From positions 8,763-72,762 of the forward strand of contig CAKTEE010000009.1 of NCBI GenBank assembly GCA_934546985.1: a stretch of 64,000 nucleotides of DNA, in the 5' to 3' direction. A program made the position numbers and the translations under genes. The stretch comes from an uncultured Eubacteriales bacterium. Lineage in GTDB: Bacteria > Bacillota > Clostridia > Oscillospirales > Acutalibacteraceae. Position 1 is the first letter of the stretch. Every line of letters starts with the position of its first letter. The notes under the pieces are model-generated. The model saw nothing but the letters and a program-made list of their open reading frames with translations, ran no database searches and was not told the origin of the DNA. Of this stretch, positions 53,257 through 61,948 are shown piece after piece.

Positions 53257-53384
53257 GACACCGCAGGGTGTCTATTCCTATATTCGCAATTAGGTATTAC
53301 CGTCATGCTTAGCGGTGCCGTTTAAATACGGTAATTCGCCAAAACACGGCGCTAATTGCGCTTATTTAAATATAGGAATAGACA
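53257..53384. repeat. Nested inverted repeat, MITE-like or structured leader
   Basis: Outer arms TGTCTATTCCTATATT (53269-53284) and AATATAGGAATAGACA (53369-53384) are a perfect 16-bp inverted repeat. Inside are GCAATTAG/CTAATTGC (53286-53293, 53352-53359) and ATTACCG/CGGTAAT (53296-53302, 53329-53335), so the whole 116 bases can fold into one long hairpin. A smaller hairpin GACACC-GCAG-GGTGTC (53257-53272) overlaps its left edge. It lies upstream of the DUF4352 gene and of the IS3 transposase, with no gene inside. Confidence 0.7.
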
Positions 53385-53398
53385 AGATTATTATATCA

Positions 53399-53424
53399 CA
53401 GTGGGGCTTTTGCCACTTTTTGAG
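53399..53424 (+). terminator. Short hairpin terminator upstream of IS3 transposase
   Basis: AGTGG/CCACT stem with GGCTTTTG loop, then TTTTTG. It may shield the transposase from outside transcription. Confidence 0.45.
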
Positions 53425-53513
53425 CTTACTATGTTCTATTTTTTATATATTCGAAAATGTAGGAAAATTTTGTTATGTTATACCTAACAGTGGAGGAGAG
53501 AGGAAACTTACAC

Positions 53514-54644
53514 ATGCTAAGTAAAGCAGAGAAAAAGACACTTATAAAACGTTTTTATACCGGTGAGTCGGCAAAGGGTATTGCACATGAGAATAATATC
53601 CCATTATCTACCTTGTATTATTGGATTAATAAAAACAAACCTTTGAGAGTTAATCGGTATAGCCGTTTTACGCAAGCGGAGTACCATGAGCTAAAAAATG
53701 AAGCAGACAAACTAAGCATCGAAATAGAAATATTGCAGAAAGCCCTGGATTATTTAAACATTAGTAGACGTAGTCGACTTCAGTTTTCCGAAGAAATATA
53801 TTCACTGTATAGCTCCAGAGTTATCGCTCGAGCTCTTAAGATAAATAGGTCAACCCTCTACCATCATATAAATCATAATAAAAATGAAGATGCATGGTTC
53901 TATAAGTACGAAGAAAGAATGAAGTCCGAAATTCTTAAAGTCTACGCCGAGCACAATGGAAATATCGGAGTCGAAAGAATTGTTGCTGTTCTTAGAAGGA
54001 AGGGTATAAGGACGAGTAGTAAATATATTTCCAAATTACTTGGCGTGCTAAATCTTAGAAATACTAAAACCGAGATTGCGCGTCGCCGAAGGATGGAAAT
54101 AAAAGATATCAGAAAGCACAATTTACTTCTTAGAAATTACGAAGTTATGAAACCAAATCAAGTTTGGCTAACAGACTCGACTCTCGTATATATAAATAAG
54201 AGACCCTATTGGGTATGTATATGTATGGACTTATTCTCAAGAAAAGTGCTTTCCATACGCATTAGTCCTAACAATAGTACAAGGCTATCTAAAAGTACGC
54301 TCGTAGCAGCTATACAAAATAGAGATATAAAGCCTGGCCTTATCCTACACTCTGACCGTGGCTCTAACTTTATTTCCTACACATATAACAAATATCTAAA
54401 AGACCATCATATAATTCACTCGTACTCTAGACCATCCACACCAACAGACAATGCGCCACTCGAATCATTCAACAGGATTCTAAAAGATGCAATTTTATTA
54501 AATGAAGCTGGCAAATCATATAGTACGGTTAGAAAACATATTTACAAGTTTATGGACTATTACAACAACAAAAGACCTCACAGTTCGCTTAACTATTTAT
54601 CGCCTAACGAATACGAAGACAGATATCAGGCCGGAGCTATATAG
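53514..54644 (+). CDS. IS3-family transposase, orfA-orfB fused
   Basis: About 376 residues in one frame. N-terminal HTH and leucine-zipper part (LIKRFYTGESAKGIAHENNIP, KNEADKLSIEIEILQKALD) as in orfA, then the orfB catalytic domain with DDE residues in WLTDSTLVY (D), HSDRGSNFIS (D) and TPTDNAPLESFNRILK (E). Most IS3 members make this protein by frameshift; here it is continuous. I take ATG 53514, though a longer TTG-led frame is open from 53475. Element ends could not be found; it lies between two DUF4352 copies. Confidence 0.88.
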   Translation: MLSKAEKKTLIKRFYTGESAKGIAHENNIPLSTLYYWINKNKPLRVNRYSRFTQAEYHELKNEADKLSIEIEILQKALDYLNISRRSRLQFSEEIYSLYSSRVIARALKINRSTLYHHINHNKNEDAWFYKYEERMKSEILKVYAEHNGNIGVERIVAVLRRKGIRTSSKYISKLLGVLNLRNTKTEIARRRRMEIKDIRKHNLLLRNYEVMKPNQVWLTDSTLVYINKRPYWVCICMDLFSRKVLSIRISPNNSTRLSKSTLVAAIQNRDIKPGLILHSDRGSNFISYTYNKYLKDHHIIHSYSRPSTPTDNAPLESFNRILKDAILLNEAGKSYSTVRKHIYKFMDYYNNKRPHSSLNYLSPNEYEDRYQAGAI

Positions 54645-54872
54645 ATATCTGGAATATAGATTTTTCTAAGATTATAAGAGAGAAAATAGCAACTTGAGTG
54701 GTTCAAATATGGTATGTTTTAAGTTTTTGCATCCGAAATTTTCAAATAACACAAATAAGCATAAATTAAAAAGCAATCTGCAAAAGTTGGAATTTTCCAA
54801 GCATTTAGTGCAGATTGCATGGGGACTAACAGAATTTGCACCAATTTTCGTATTGGCTTGCGAGCAGTGATG

Positions 54873-55065
54873 TTATAGCTTAATATTTATTGTTTTATCA
54901 GACCAAATTGAAGACTCATAGTGAAGAGTCAATTCAGCATCATCTTTTGGTACTTGGAAATATAAGTCTGCTTCTTTCTTGCCATTCGGAGCTAGGTCGC
55001 CACTATTGAGAGCACCATCTACTGTAAACTGCAAGCCTGCGTCGACACTCTGAATGTCGCCATTG
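54873..55065 (-). pseudogene. Truncated copy of the DUF4352 gene
   Basis: The minus strand encodes SIDAGLQFTVDGALNSGDLA, GKKEADLYFQVPKDDAELTL and WSDKTINIKL, then stop, closely parallel to the last 63 residues of the intact gene at 52629-53201 but with substitutions. Similarity also covers the bases beyond the stop (54836-54872 versus 52592-52628). It breaks off abruptly at about 55065 in the middle of a codon stretch. Confidence 0.82.
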
Positions 55066-55201
55066 GACGCCCATCTGCGCCTCTTTTATATCCCATAAAA
55101 CTACCATACGGAAGTGTAAAGTCTCCTTTCTCCATTTTTCTCAGGATCCACCATTTAATATTCTCGGAAATATTACGACTGTTAAAGCTGGAGTTTTTCA
55201 A
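55066..55201 (-). pseudogene. Serine recombinase fragment
   Basis: The minus strand reads SRNISENIKWWILRKMEKGD and FTLPYGSFMGYKRGADGRP, matching the region of large serine recombinases just after the catalytic domain (typically ENxxW...KxxxGxxxLPYxxFLGYxKGxDG). Both ends are missing; the downstream edge abuts the DUF4352 fragment at 55065. This is a trace of the integrase that may have brought the island. Confidence 0.6.
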
Positions 55202-55279
55202 TACTTTAGCGCAGATTACATGGGTGCCAACACTTTTATGCTAGAATATATCTTAGCAGTAAATAGTGAGAGACAACAC

Positions 55280-56974
55280 ATGGCTAATTTATCGCAACTA
55301 AGACGACAGAGAATGCTGGCATTCCTAGAGAAGATGCGCGAACAGCACAAAGATGACGACGAAGTCTTAGTAGCTATCAACGAGGTGGAAAACGAAATCA
55401 ACGAGAAGAAATACGGCTTAGTCTGGGAGGAACACTCCGAGGAAGTTGAAGAACGAATGGTTGATGAAGTGCCGATTTTTGTCGAGGATAAAGACAAAGA
55501 AATCACGATGACTGACAACGGCTACAACTTCCTGCTCGAAGGCGACAATCTGCACTCACTCCATCTGCTCGAGAAAACACATAAAGAAAAGATAGATGTC
55601 ATCTATATTGATCCTCCGTACAATACGGGTAGTGACGATTTTCGCTATGACGATAATTATATTGATTCAAATGATAGCTTCAGGCACAGCAAATGGCTTT
55701 CATTTATGGCGGCGAGATTATCAATTGCGAGGCGTCTGCTTAAAGATACTGGCGTTGTATGGATTTCGATTGACGAGAATGAGTTATTCAACCTGAAAGA
55801 GCTTTGTGATTCTATTTTTGGCGACAATAATTTCAGAAGCATCGTTACCGTGATGGCTAACCCTGGAGGGCGCGACTATGGGGGAATCGCAAAGACTACT
55901 GAGTATCTTCTGGTGTATTCAAAAACCCCTGACGCTATGATTGCGAAAATACCAGACAGCGACCATGTGTTTACGGATAAGGATGAGTATGGCGCGTTCG
56001 AAGTTCGTGAGCTTAGGAACCGTAATATAAAATTTAATGATCAGAATCGACCGAATCTCTGCTATCCATTTTATGTCGACGGTGATAGCGAGGATGAACA
56101 TGGGTTATACTCTGTCTCTCTTGAACCAGACGAGAAACATACAATCGAGGTTATGCCATTAAAGTCTCGTGGAATTCAGACGGTTTGGAGATGGGGCAAA
56201 GAACAGAAGTCTCGTGCTAATCTAAACATAAATGTAAAAGCGAAAAAGAAACGAGACGGTTCTTTTATGATTGTAGAAAAATACCGCGACGAGCTAGTTA
56301 TGATGAAGAATACATGGCTAGAAAAGAAGTATCGCACAGAGAATGGCACTCTTCAGTTGAAAGAAATATTTGAAGACCAACCTTTTGGTTATCCAAAACC
56401 AGTAGATATACCAAGGAAGCTTATAAGTTCTTCTCCGCGCAAAGACTCTGTCGTTTTAGACTTCTTTGCAGGGACTGGCACTACCGGCCAAGCCGTCCTC
56501 GAATTAAATAAGGAAGACGGCGGCAACCGACATTTTATACTCTGCACAAATAATGAGAATAATATTTGCGATGATGTAACATACCCTCGTCTTCAAACCG
56601 TAATAACCGGCACTCGCTCAAACGGCTCTAAATATTCCGACGGCATCCCCGCCGACCTAAAGTATTACCGCACTGACTTCATTCCGAAGAAGAGCGAATC
56701 TCTCGCCACCGACCTTATTACTCACATCGACGAGATGATTCAGCTTGAATACGGCGTCAAAATTGATAAGGAGAAATACATAAGTATTCTGACCGACGAA
56801 GATGCGGACGAGCTCGAGAAGAATTGGGCGAATTATCCAAACATTCGCGCAATCTATATCTCTCGTCAAGTTTTGCTGACTGGCAAACAGAAAGAACTAT
56901 TCGGCACGCATGATTGCTTTACTATTCCAGACTATTACTTCCGCGAAGAATTAAGAGAAGCAGGAGAAGCGTAA
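55280..56974 (+). CDS. Type III restriction-modification methyltransferase (Mod)
   Basis: 564 residues. Beta-class N6-adenine methyltransferase: motif IV VIYIDPPYNTGSDDFRY precedes motif I VVLDFFAGTGTTGQAVLELN, as in Mod subunits. A central stretch of about 250 residues would hold target recognition. ATG 55280 is my choice (MANLSQLRRQRMLAFLEKMR starts a normal helical leader); an upstream ATG at 55238 is possible. The res gene overlaps by one base. Its neighbours are mobile debris and its codon use (more TCG, CGC, CTC) differs from flanking core genes, suggesting transfer. Confidence 0.9.
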   Translation: MANLSQLRRQRMLAFLEKMREQHKDDDEVLVAINEVENEINEKKYGLVWEEHSEEVEERMVDEVPIFVEDKDKEITMTDNGYNFLLEGDNLHSLHLLEKTHKEKIDVIYIDPPYNTGSDDFRYDDNYIDSNDSFRHSKWLSFMAARLSIARRLLKDTGVVWISIDENELFNLKELCDSIFGDNNFRSIVTVMANPGGRDYGGIAKTTEYLLVYSKTPDAMIAKIPDSDHVFTDKDEYGAFEVRELRNRNIKFNDQNRPNLCYPFYVDGDSEDEHGLYSVSLEPDEKHTIEVMPLKSRGIQTVWRWGKEQKSRANLNINVKAKKKRDGSFMIVEKYRDELVMMKNTWLEKKYRTENGTLQLKEIFEDQPFGYPKPVDIPRKLISSSPRKDSVVLDFFAGTGTTGQAVLELNKEDGGNRHFILCTNNENNICDDVTYPRLQTVITGTRSNGSKYSDGIPADLKYYRTDFIPKKSESLATDLITHIDEMIQLEYGVKIDKEKYISILTDEDADELEKNWANYPNIRAIYISRQVLLTGKQKELFGTHDCFTIPDYYFREELREAGEA

Positions 56975-59178
56975 TGATAAACCTCAATCTATTCGACTTT
57001 CAGCAAGAAACAGTCGATCGTCTACTAGCCTATACGGAAGACTTAACATCGAAACAAACTATCACCGTCAAATCACCAACTGGCTCGGGCAAGACAATTA
57101 TTCTTATCGACTATGTCGACGAATATCTTGAGGTATCGCCAGAAACGGCATTCGTTTGGCTATGTCCAGGCAAAGGCGCACTCGAAGAACAGAGTCGTCA
57201 GAAGATGATTAAGTATGCGCCGGGTAGAACCGCGCAGACGCTCGACGACGCATTAACGAGTGGTTTCACGGCCAAATCTACGACCTTCATCAACTGGGAG
57301 AAAATTACCAAGAAAGACAACAACGCCATCAAGGATTCCGAAAAGCAGAATTTATTCGATCAGATAAAGAGAGCCAAGCGCGATGGGCTGCAGTTTATCA
57401 TCATTATCGACGAGGAACATAGCAATAAAACGGCCAAGGCACAAGAGATTATCGATGCATTCGATGCTCGCCATATCATCCGCGTAAGTGCAACTACCAA
57501 AGAGAATGGCCTCTCTGAGTTCATTGAGATTAACGAAAATGACGTGATTGCTTCTGGTCTTATTACCCGCGCCATCTACATTAACGAAGAAATCGAGGAT
57601 GACCCAGACGAGGACGAGGGTGCAGACATTCTGATTGCGCAGGCCGATAAAATGCGCCGGAGAATCTTTGAAGAATATAAGAAACTGGGTAAAGTTATTC
57701 GCCCGTTAGTACTGATCCAATTTCCGAGTGGCAAGCCTGAAACGATTGACGAGGTCGAGCGCATTCTCGAAGGCATGGGCTATACTTACGAAAATCACAT
57801 GGTTGCCAAGTGGATGTCCGAGGACAAGCGTGAGCTGACTGACGATATTGTCGAGAATGATGGTCAACCAGTATTCTTACTTATGAAACAGGCCATCTCG
57901 ACTGGCTGGGATTGTCCACGCGCCAAGATTCTCGTAAAGCTCCGCGAAGGTATGAGTGAGCAATTCACGATTCAGACTATCGGGCGCATTCGTCGTATGC
58001 CAGAGCGCAAACATTATGACAACGACACGCTCGATTGTTGCTATGTCTACACATTCGACCAGGATTATAAGCAAGGATTATTGTCCGATATTGAAAAATC
58101 CTACGAAAAACGACACTTGCACCTCAAGGAAAAGGCCAAAACTTTCACTCTTGTGCGCGAAACTCGCGATCTAGACTATGTAGGCCTTGGCGAGCGCGAA
58201 GTTTTGGAACGTATCTATAACTATTTTGTCGCGACATATAGCTTAACCGACGATAAAGAACTAAATAAGCAGAAACTCGCAGACGGCAATGTCTATGTCT
58301 TCGGCGACCATATTTATGGCAAGTGGCTCAAAGGCCGTTTCACTACGCTAGGCTCAATCACTTCCGCCAACATGGAAGAGCGAAGCATGAAAGTAGATAC
58401 TGGCCGTCACGGTATTATGATGTTGCACTCCACGAACGAGCTAAAATCAATTCTTAGCCTGCAACAGCACAATGTCCGCGCCATACTTGAGCGTCTGTTC
58501 TTTAAGGGCGTTCACTCGAAGTATCGCTTGTTGTCGCTCACTAAGGAAGAACTTTACGCTTTCACTATCAATAACGAGCATCAGCTCAAGGCGGACTTCC
58601 GCGCAGTGGCGTCCGAAATTTCAAACATTCAGACCAAGCTCTCTCTTGATGTCCGCGAAGAAGAGTTCAAGATTCCTGTTGACGACTACTTTAATTACGA
58701 CCCGAATGTGAAGTATGAAATTGACTTCCTGGCCAACGCTTATGAGAAGTACACATCAGGCTTCGCAACGATTAAGATTCGCAGTCGCTCCGAGAACATG
58801 TTCGAGTATTGGTGCGAGAAGCGCGACGATATTGACTGGGTATATAAAAACGGCGATTCAGGCCAAACATACATGTCTATCGTTTACCTAACTGGCTCTG
58901 GCAAGCAGCGTCTATTTTATCCCGATTACATCCTGCGTAAGAAAGACGGCTCCGTGTGGCTACTTGAGGCGAAAGGCGGCGAAAGCGCAGATGGTTCTTC
59001 GCAAAATATTGACGATCAGGCGGAAAATAAATTCAACGCGCTGAAACAATACGCCGAAAAGCACAATCTTAACTGGGGCTTCGTACGCAATTACGATAAC
59101 CAACTATTCCTCAATAATAACGAATGGCATGAAGAGATGGGCGACGACCATTGGGAATTATTAGATAATAAAATCTAA
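56974..59178 (+). CDS. Type III restriction endonuclease (Res), helicase-nuclease
   Basis: 734 residues. Superfamily 2 helicase motifs: Walker A VKSPTGSGKTIILID, motif II IIIDEEHSNKTAKA (DEEH), SAT-like VSATTKEN, and motif VI QTIGRIRRMPER. The C-terminal PD-(D/E)xK nuclease core is seen as YPDYILRKKDG...WLLEAKGG. The start ATG overlaps the mod stop (TAATG) and has AGGAGA upstream, so the two are translationally coupled. The frame is complete. It cuts when unmodified sites meet in head-to-head pairs, as known for type III enzymes. Confidence 0.9.
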   Translation: MINLNLFDFQQETVDRLLAYTEDLTSKQTITVKSPTGSGKTIILIDYVDEYLEVSPETAFVWLCPGKGALEEQSRQKMIKYAPGRTAQTLDDALTSGFTAKSTTFINWEKITKKDNNAIKDSEKQNLFDQIKRAKRDGLQFIIIIDEEHSNKTAKAQEIIDAFDARHIIRVSATTKENGLSEFIEINENDVIASGLITRAIYINEEIEDDPDEDEGADILIAQADKMRRRIFEEYKKLGKVIRPLVLIQFPSGKPETIDEVERILEGMGYTYENHMVAKWMSEDKRELTDDIVENDGQPVFLLMKQAISTGWDCPRAKILVKLREGMSEQFTIQTIGRIRRMPERKHYDNDTLDCCYVYTFDQDYKQGLLSDIEKSYEKRHLHLKEKAKTFTLVRETRDLDYVGLGEREVLERIYNYFVATYSLTDDKELNKQKLADGNVYVFGDHIYGKWLKGRFTTLGSITSANMEERSMKVDTGRHGIMMLHSTNELKSILSLQQHNVRAILERLFFKGVHSKYRLLSLTKEELYAFTINNEHQLKADFRAVASEISNIQTKLSLDVREEEFKIPVDDYFNYDPNVKYEIDFLANAYEKYTSGFATIKIRSRSENMFEYWCEKRDDIDWVYKNGDSGQTYMSIVYLTGSGKQRLFYPDYILRKKDGSVWLLEAKGGESADGSSQNIDDQAENKFNALKQYAEKHNLNWGFVRNYDNQLFLNNNEWHEEMGDDHWELLDNKI

Positions 59179-59545
59179 TATCTTACAAAAAACATTGTCA
59201 ACGAAGAAAAATCACCGAGCAATTAGATATCGCAAGTGCGCCAGAAGATACCAGTGATCCTATTATTGAAAATGATAAAAATAGATTATTGAGCATAGTT
59301 ATGTGGAAGAATAAGGCAAAATCTATTTATAGAAGCAAAGAAGACTCTTGATAGAGAGGACTTACTGAATTCCGGAAGCGGAAAAAAGAACAAAAAAGAC
59401 AAAGGTTACTAGGTAAGATGTTTGGCGATCGCGCAAGGATTAATGTTAACCAGGCTTTATCTGATATCAACAGGGAATCCGCAAGCGTTCAATAGGACGT
59501 AGTAGAGGTCGCCCATACGCATGGAATAAAATAGACATAAAATAA
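59179..59545. other. Decayed sequence downstream of the restriction genes
   Basis: About 370 bases. A short plus-strand frame ending near 59352 (ITEQLDIASAPEDTSDPIIE, LLSIVMWKNKAKSIYRSKED) and a later scrap before 59535 (IGRSRGRPYAWNKIDIK) look like coding remnants; neither has a start. No intact gene. Confidence 0.4.
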
Positions 59546-59571
59546 GCTCGCTTTGCTGCGAGCCTATTTTT
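59546..59571. terminator. Terminator serving the 26-codon gene
   Basis: GCTCGC/GCGAGC stem with TTTGCT loop, AT-rich on both sides; on the minus strand followed by TTATTTTA. Confidence 0.65.
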
Positions 59572-59650
59572 ATGGCATCTTCTTCAGTTCCCTAATTAGC
59601 TTATGGCGCCTCCACATAGCCTCAATCCACCAACCTATTTTCTCGAACAT
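59570..59650 (-). CDS. Tiny amphipathic Trp-rich peptide, 26 aa
   Basis: ATG 59650 follows CAGGAG by 8 bases on the minus strand; 26 codons later TAA (59570-59572) runs straight into the terminator. The peptide starts MFEKIGWWIEAMWRRHKLIR and ends LKKMP: three Trp, alternating hydrophobic and basic residues, net positive, plausibly one amphipathic helix. Ribosome site, frame and terminator form a complete minimal gene. No family recognised; a membrane-active toxin, a type I toxin or a regulator peptide are candidates. Size alone means chance must be considered. Confidence 0.5.
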   Translation of the reverse strand: MFEKIGWWIEAMWRRHKLIRELKKMP

Positions 59651-59792
59651 CTCGAATCTCCTGATTAATTGTAGAAACAAGATAACCTATATATGAAAAC
59701 ATTAAAAGCATGAGTTCGATATTTTATTCTTTTAGACCGGCACTCCTAAAAATCGGTCTGTAGCAGAATTGATCCGAGAAGTTTGACGCGAG

Positions 59793-59827
59793 TAAAATAC
59801 CGCCGAGCTAAACTCGGCGGTTTAAAA
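59793..59827 (-). terminator. Terminator after the 59829-60230 gene
   Basis: ACCGCCGAG/CTCGGCGGT stem with a 5-base loop, followed on the minus strand by ATTTTAC. Confidence 0.8.
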
Positions 59828-59828
59828 A

Positions 59829-60230
59829 TTATCTTACATTTATTCCATTCACGAAAGCCAAATAGCAGGCGAAGTCTCCGACGGCTTTGCGGTTATATGG
59901 ATTATCCTCTTCATAGCCAAGTTCGTCACGCCATGCGGCGGCTTTGCCTTGTTGTTTTAAATAACGCACCAGCATATTGAAATGCGTTATCACGGAGTTG
60001 TGGCAGGAAGTCCTGCCAGAGTCCTGCTCGCTTTTCTCCTCACGGCTAAGCAGTAGCCAATTTGCCCGGATTGTAGCATAGCGAGTCGCGACCTTCATTA
60101 ACTCATCATATAACTCCAGTGTTTCCACATCGGAGCCGATTTCGGCAAGCATTTCCGCATGAATCATCTGCATTTTTTCAAATGAAATTGCTTTTGGCCG
60201 CTTCAAATATTCCTCATAAGTACAAACCAT
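59829..60230 (-). CDS. Hypothetical helical protein
   Basis: 133 residues, all-helical in appearance, soluble. It opens MVCTYEEYLKRPKAISFEKM and has LELYDELMKVATRYATIRAN, SVITHFNMLVRYLKQQGK and a C-terminal DFACYLAFVNGINVR. I do not recognise a family. ATG 60230 lies 8 bases after AAAGGTGG; an upstream GTG lies inside that site. It is separated from the two-component genes by about 70 bases and may belong to the same transcript. Confidence 0.55.
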   Translation of the reverse strand: MVCTYEEYLKRPKAISFEKMQMIHAEMLAEIGSDVETLELYDELMKVATRYATIRANWLLLSREEKSEQDSGRTSCHNSVITHFNMLVRYLKQQGKAAAWRDELGYEEDNPYNRKAVGDFACYLAFVNGINVR

Positions 60231-60302
60231 AATAAACCCCACCTTTCCTTTTTAGAAGTATAGCTTACGGCATATATTGCAGGAAGTCCAGCGGATTCTT
60301 AA

Positions 60303-60926
60303 TTAATACTTCGGTAAAATCAATCTTTTTTCTACCACCTCAGCCACAAGCTGCAAGGTGTTCTGGTAACCCGTTTTCTGCAAGATATTCTTGATGTGGT
60401 ACTTGACTGTATTTAGCGTAATATCCAGATCTGCCGCAATCTCTTCGTATTTTCTGCCTTGCGCCAGCTCCCGAATAATATCAAATTCCCGACTGGTAAA
60501 CTCAGCGCTGTTGCTGTATCCAATGCGAATCATCGGTGTGTCCTCGGGATAAACATATTCGCCGTTCATCACCCGGTCGCAAACTTCCATTAAGGCAGTG
60601 CTGCCGTATTCCTTATACCAAAAACCATTGCATCCACAAGCTTTTGCCTTTTGAATAAAAGAATGCTCCGGCATGGAAGTCATGATGATGATCTTGATTT
60701 TGGGGTTGTATTGCTTGATCTTTGCCGCAGCTTTCAAGCCGGATTCTTCGTCGGCAGTACAGACATCCATCAGGATCAGATCGACACGCCCGCGCAGACA
60801 GGCAATTTTTGCATTCGCCGCGTTTTCTATGGAGGCATACAGGACATATTTTTCTGATTTGGCAATCTGGCTCTCAATGGCGTCCCGGGTAATCCTGGAA
60901 TCTTCTACTACTAAAACCTGTATCAT
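60303..60926 (-). CDS. NarL/LuxR-type response regulator
   Basis: 207 residues. Receiver domain with the acidic pair at VVEDSRITRD, phosphoacceptor Asp in DLILMDVCTADEESG, Thr/Ser TSMPEH and Lys WYKEYG; LuxR-type HTH at the C-terminus (FTSREFDIIRELAQGRKYEE, LDITLNTVKYHIKNIL). Its start overlaps the kinase stop by 4 bases (ATGA), and AGGAGG is just upstream. It should be phosphorylated by the neighbouring kinase and control unknown genes, possibly the zinc-ribbon gene across the divergent region. Confidence 0.9.
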   Translation of the reverse strand: MIQVLVVEDSRITRDAIESQIAKSEKYVLYASIENAANAKIACLRGRVDLILMDVCTADEESGLKAAAKIKQYNPKIKIIIMTSMPEHSFIQKAKACGCNGFWYKEYGSTALMEVCDRVMNGEYVYPEDTPMIRIGYSNSAEFTSREFDIIRELAQGRKYEEIAADLDITLNTVKYHIKNILQKTGYQNTLQLVAEVVEKRLILPKY

Positions 60927-61948
60927 TTCCGTCCTCCTTTCTGGGTTTCGTCAAAATCAAAGGGAATATCGACAATGAGGGAGACGCTGTTGTCGCAGAG
61001 CACCTTCAGGGAGGCTCCTTCCTGTTCTAATCGTTGCCGCAATGCGCTAAGGCCATTGCCCTCCGTAATGCTTGAAACAGATACACTACCGTTGTCGAAT
61101 ATCTCTATATGATAACGTTTCTCGTCTTGCTCGATTTTTACCGTCAGTTCCGTAGCCTCCGCATGGCGTACCGCATTGGTGAGTGCTTCCCGAATGGCGG
61201 CATACAAAAGCTGCAATGCCTTACGGCTTTTTGGCTGTTCTCCAAGGAATATGACCTTACAGCCAATCAGCTCCGCCACCTGCATCAGTTCAGACTGCAG
61301 AGAGGAATCAGGAACCGTCCACACGGTAGGAATATTGGAAAAATCACGAATGATACTGTTCCAATTATCCCGCAGCACATCGGCGTTCTCGGCCAGACTG
61401 TCTTCCGTAATCGCCTTGGTAGTGGCCAGCAAACAATGCCCCAGCTCATCATGGATATGCATTTTCGTGGCAAGAATCTCTTTATTCAAATTGACTTCCA
61501 CAATACTGTCCAGCAAGGCTTTCTGCCGCTTTTGCATCTCCTGCAGCCGAATGGTATTCTCGTACAGTTCTTCGCTGAGCCGGTAGAGTCCGGTAATTTC
61601 CGCCGCCTCAATCTGAACGGTATTAGGATCAAGAAATCTCAGTTCAAAACGCCAGACCGAGCTGTCGGAGAAGCGGAAGAACAACTGTTGGCGGGCGCTT
61701 TCATTGTCCGTATCTTTCGGCAGCCAGGATTGGGTCAGCTTTTCCGCCTTGCCGTTATTGGCAAAGCTTGCGAGTTCCTCCCACGCCACCTTTGCGTTCA
61801 GAATCGTATGTCCGGTCAGCTCCAGTACCAGCTTGTTCATCTTCTCATTGACGAGAATGACCCGGCCATCCAGCGCGGAAAAACAGATTCCGCCGGGATA
61901 AGAGTCGATTGCCTTTTTGATCATTTTCGCCGATGGTTTCTTTTTCAT
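60923..61948 (-). CDS. Cytosolic sensor histidine kinase, PAS-like input
   Basis: 341 residues, no membrane helix. N-terminal PAS-like domain (GICFSALDGRVILVNEKMNK, residues about 20-120), a helix, then the HisKA_3-type dimerisation helix MHIHDELGHCLLATTKAI with the phosphoacceptor His (residue 166), and HATPase with N box REALTNAVRHAEATE, G1 FDNGSVSVS and G2 GNGLSALRQRL. Its start ATG overlaps the stop of the membrane sensor gene (TGATG). The intact catalytic residues make it the working kinase of the operon. Confidence 0.88.
   Translation of the reverse strand: MKKKPSAKMIKKAIDSYPGGICFSALDGRVILVNEKMNKLVLELTGHTILNAKVAWEELASFANNGKAEKLTQSWLPKDTDNESARQQLFFRFSDSSVWRFELRFLDPNTVQIEAAEITGLYRLSEELYENTIRLQEMQKRQKALLDSIVEVNLNKEILATKMHIHDELGHCLLATTKAITEDSLAENADVLRDNWNSIIRDFSNIPTVWTVPDSSLQSELMQVAELIGCKVIFLGEQPKSRKALQLLYAAIREALTNAVRHAEATELTVKIEQDEKRYHIEIFDNGSVSVSSITEGNGLSALRQRLEQEGASLKVLCDNSVSLIVDIPFDFDETQKGGRK

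Larger units (their letters stand above)
54645..55219. other. Patchwork of duplicated and truncated DNA
   Basis: Holds a DUF4352 3' fragment (54873-55065), a serine-recombinase scrap (55066-55201) and a diverged direct repeat: 54779-54832 and 55181-55234 agree at about three quarters of positions (shared CAGATT-CATGGG core). No intact gene. Confidence 0.6.

Noticed and set aside
53202..53306. N-terminal extension of the DUF4352 protein through the inverted repeat
   Set aside because: The ATG at 53201 has a strong ribosome site and a normal Lys-rich start; the upstream open frame runs through palindromic DNA.
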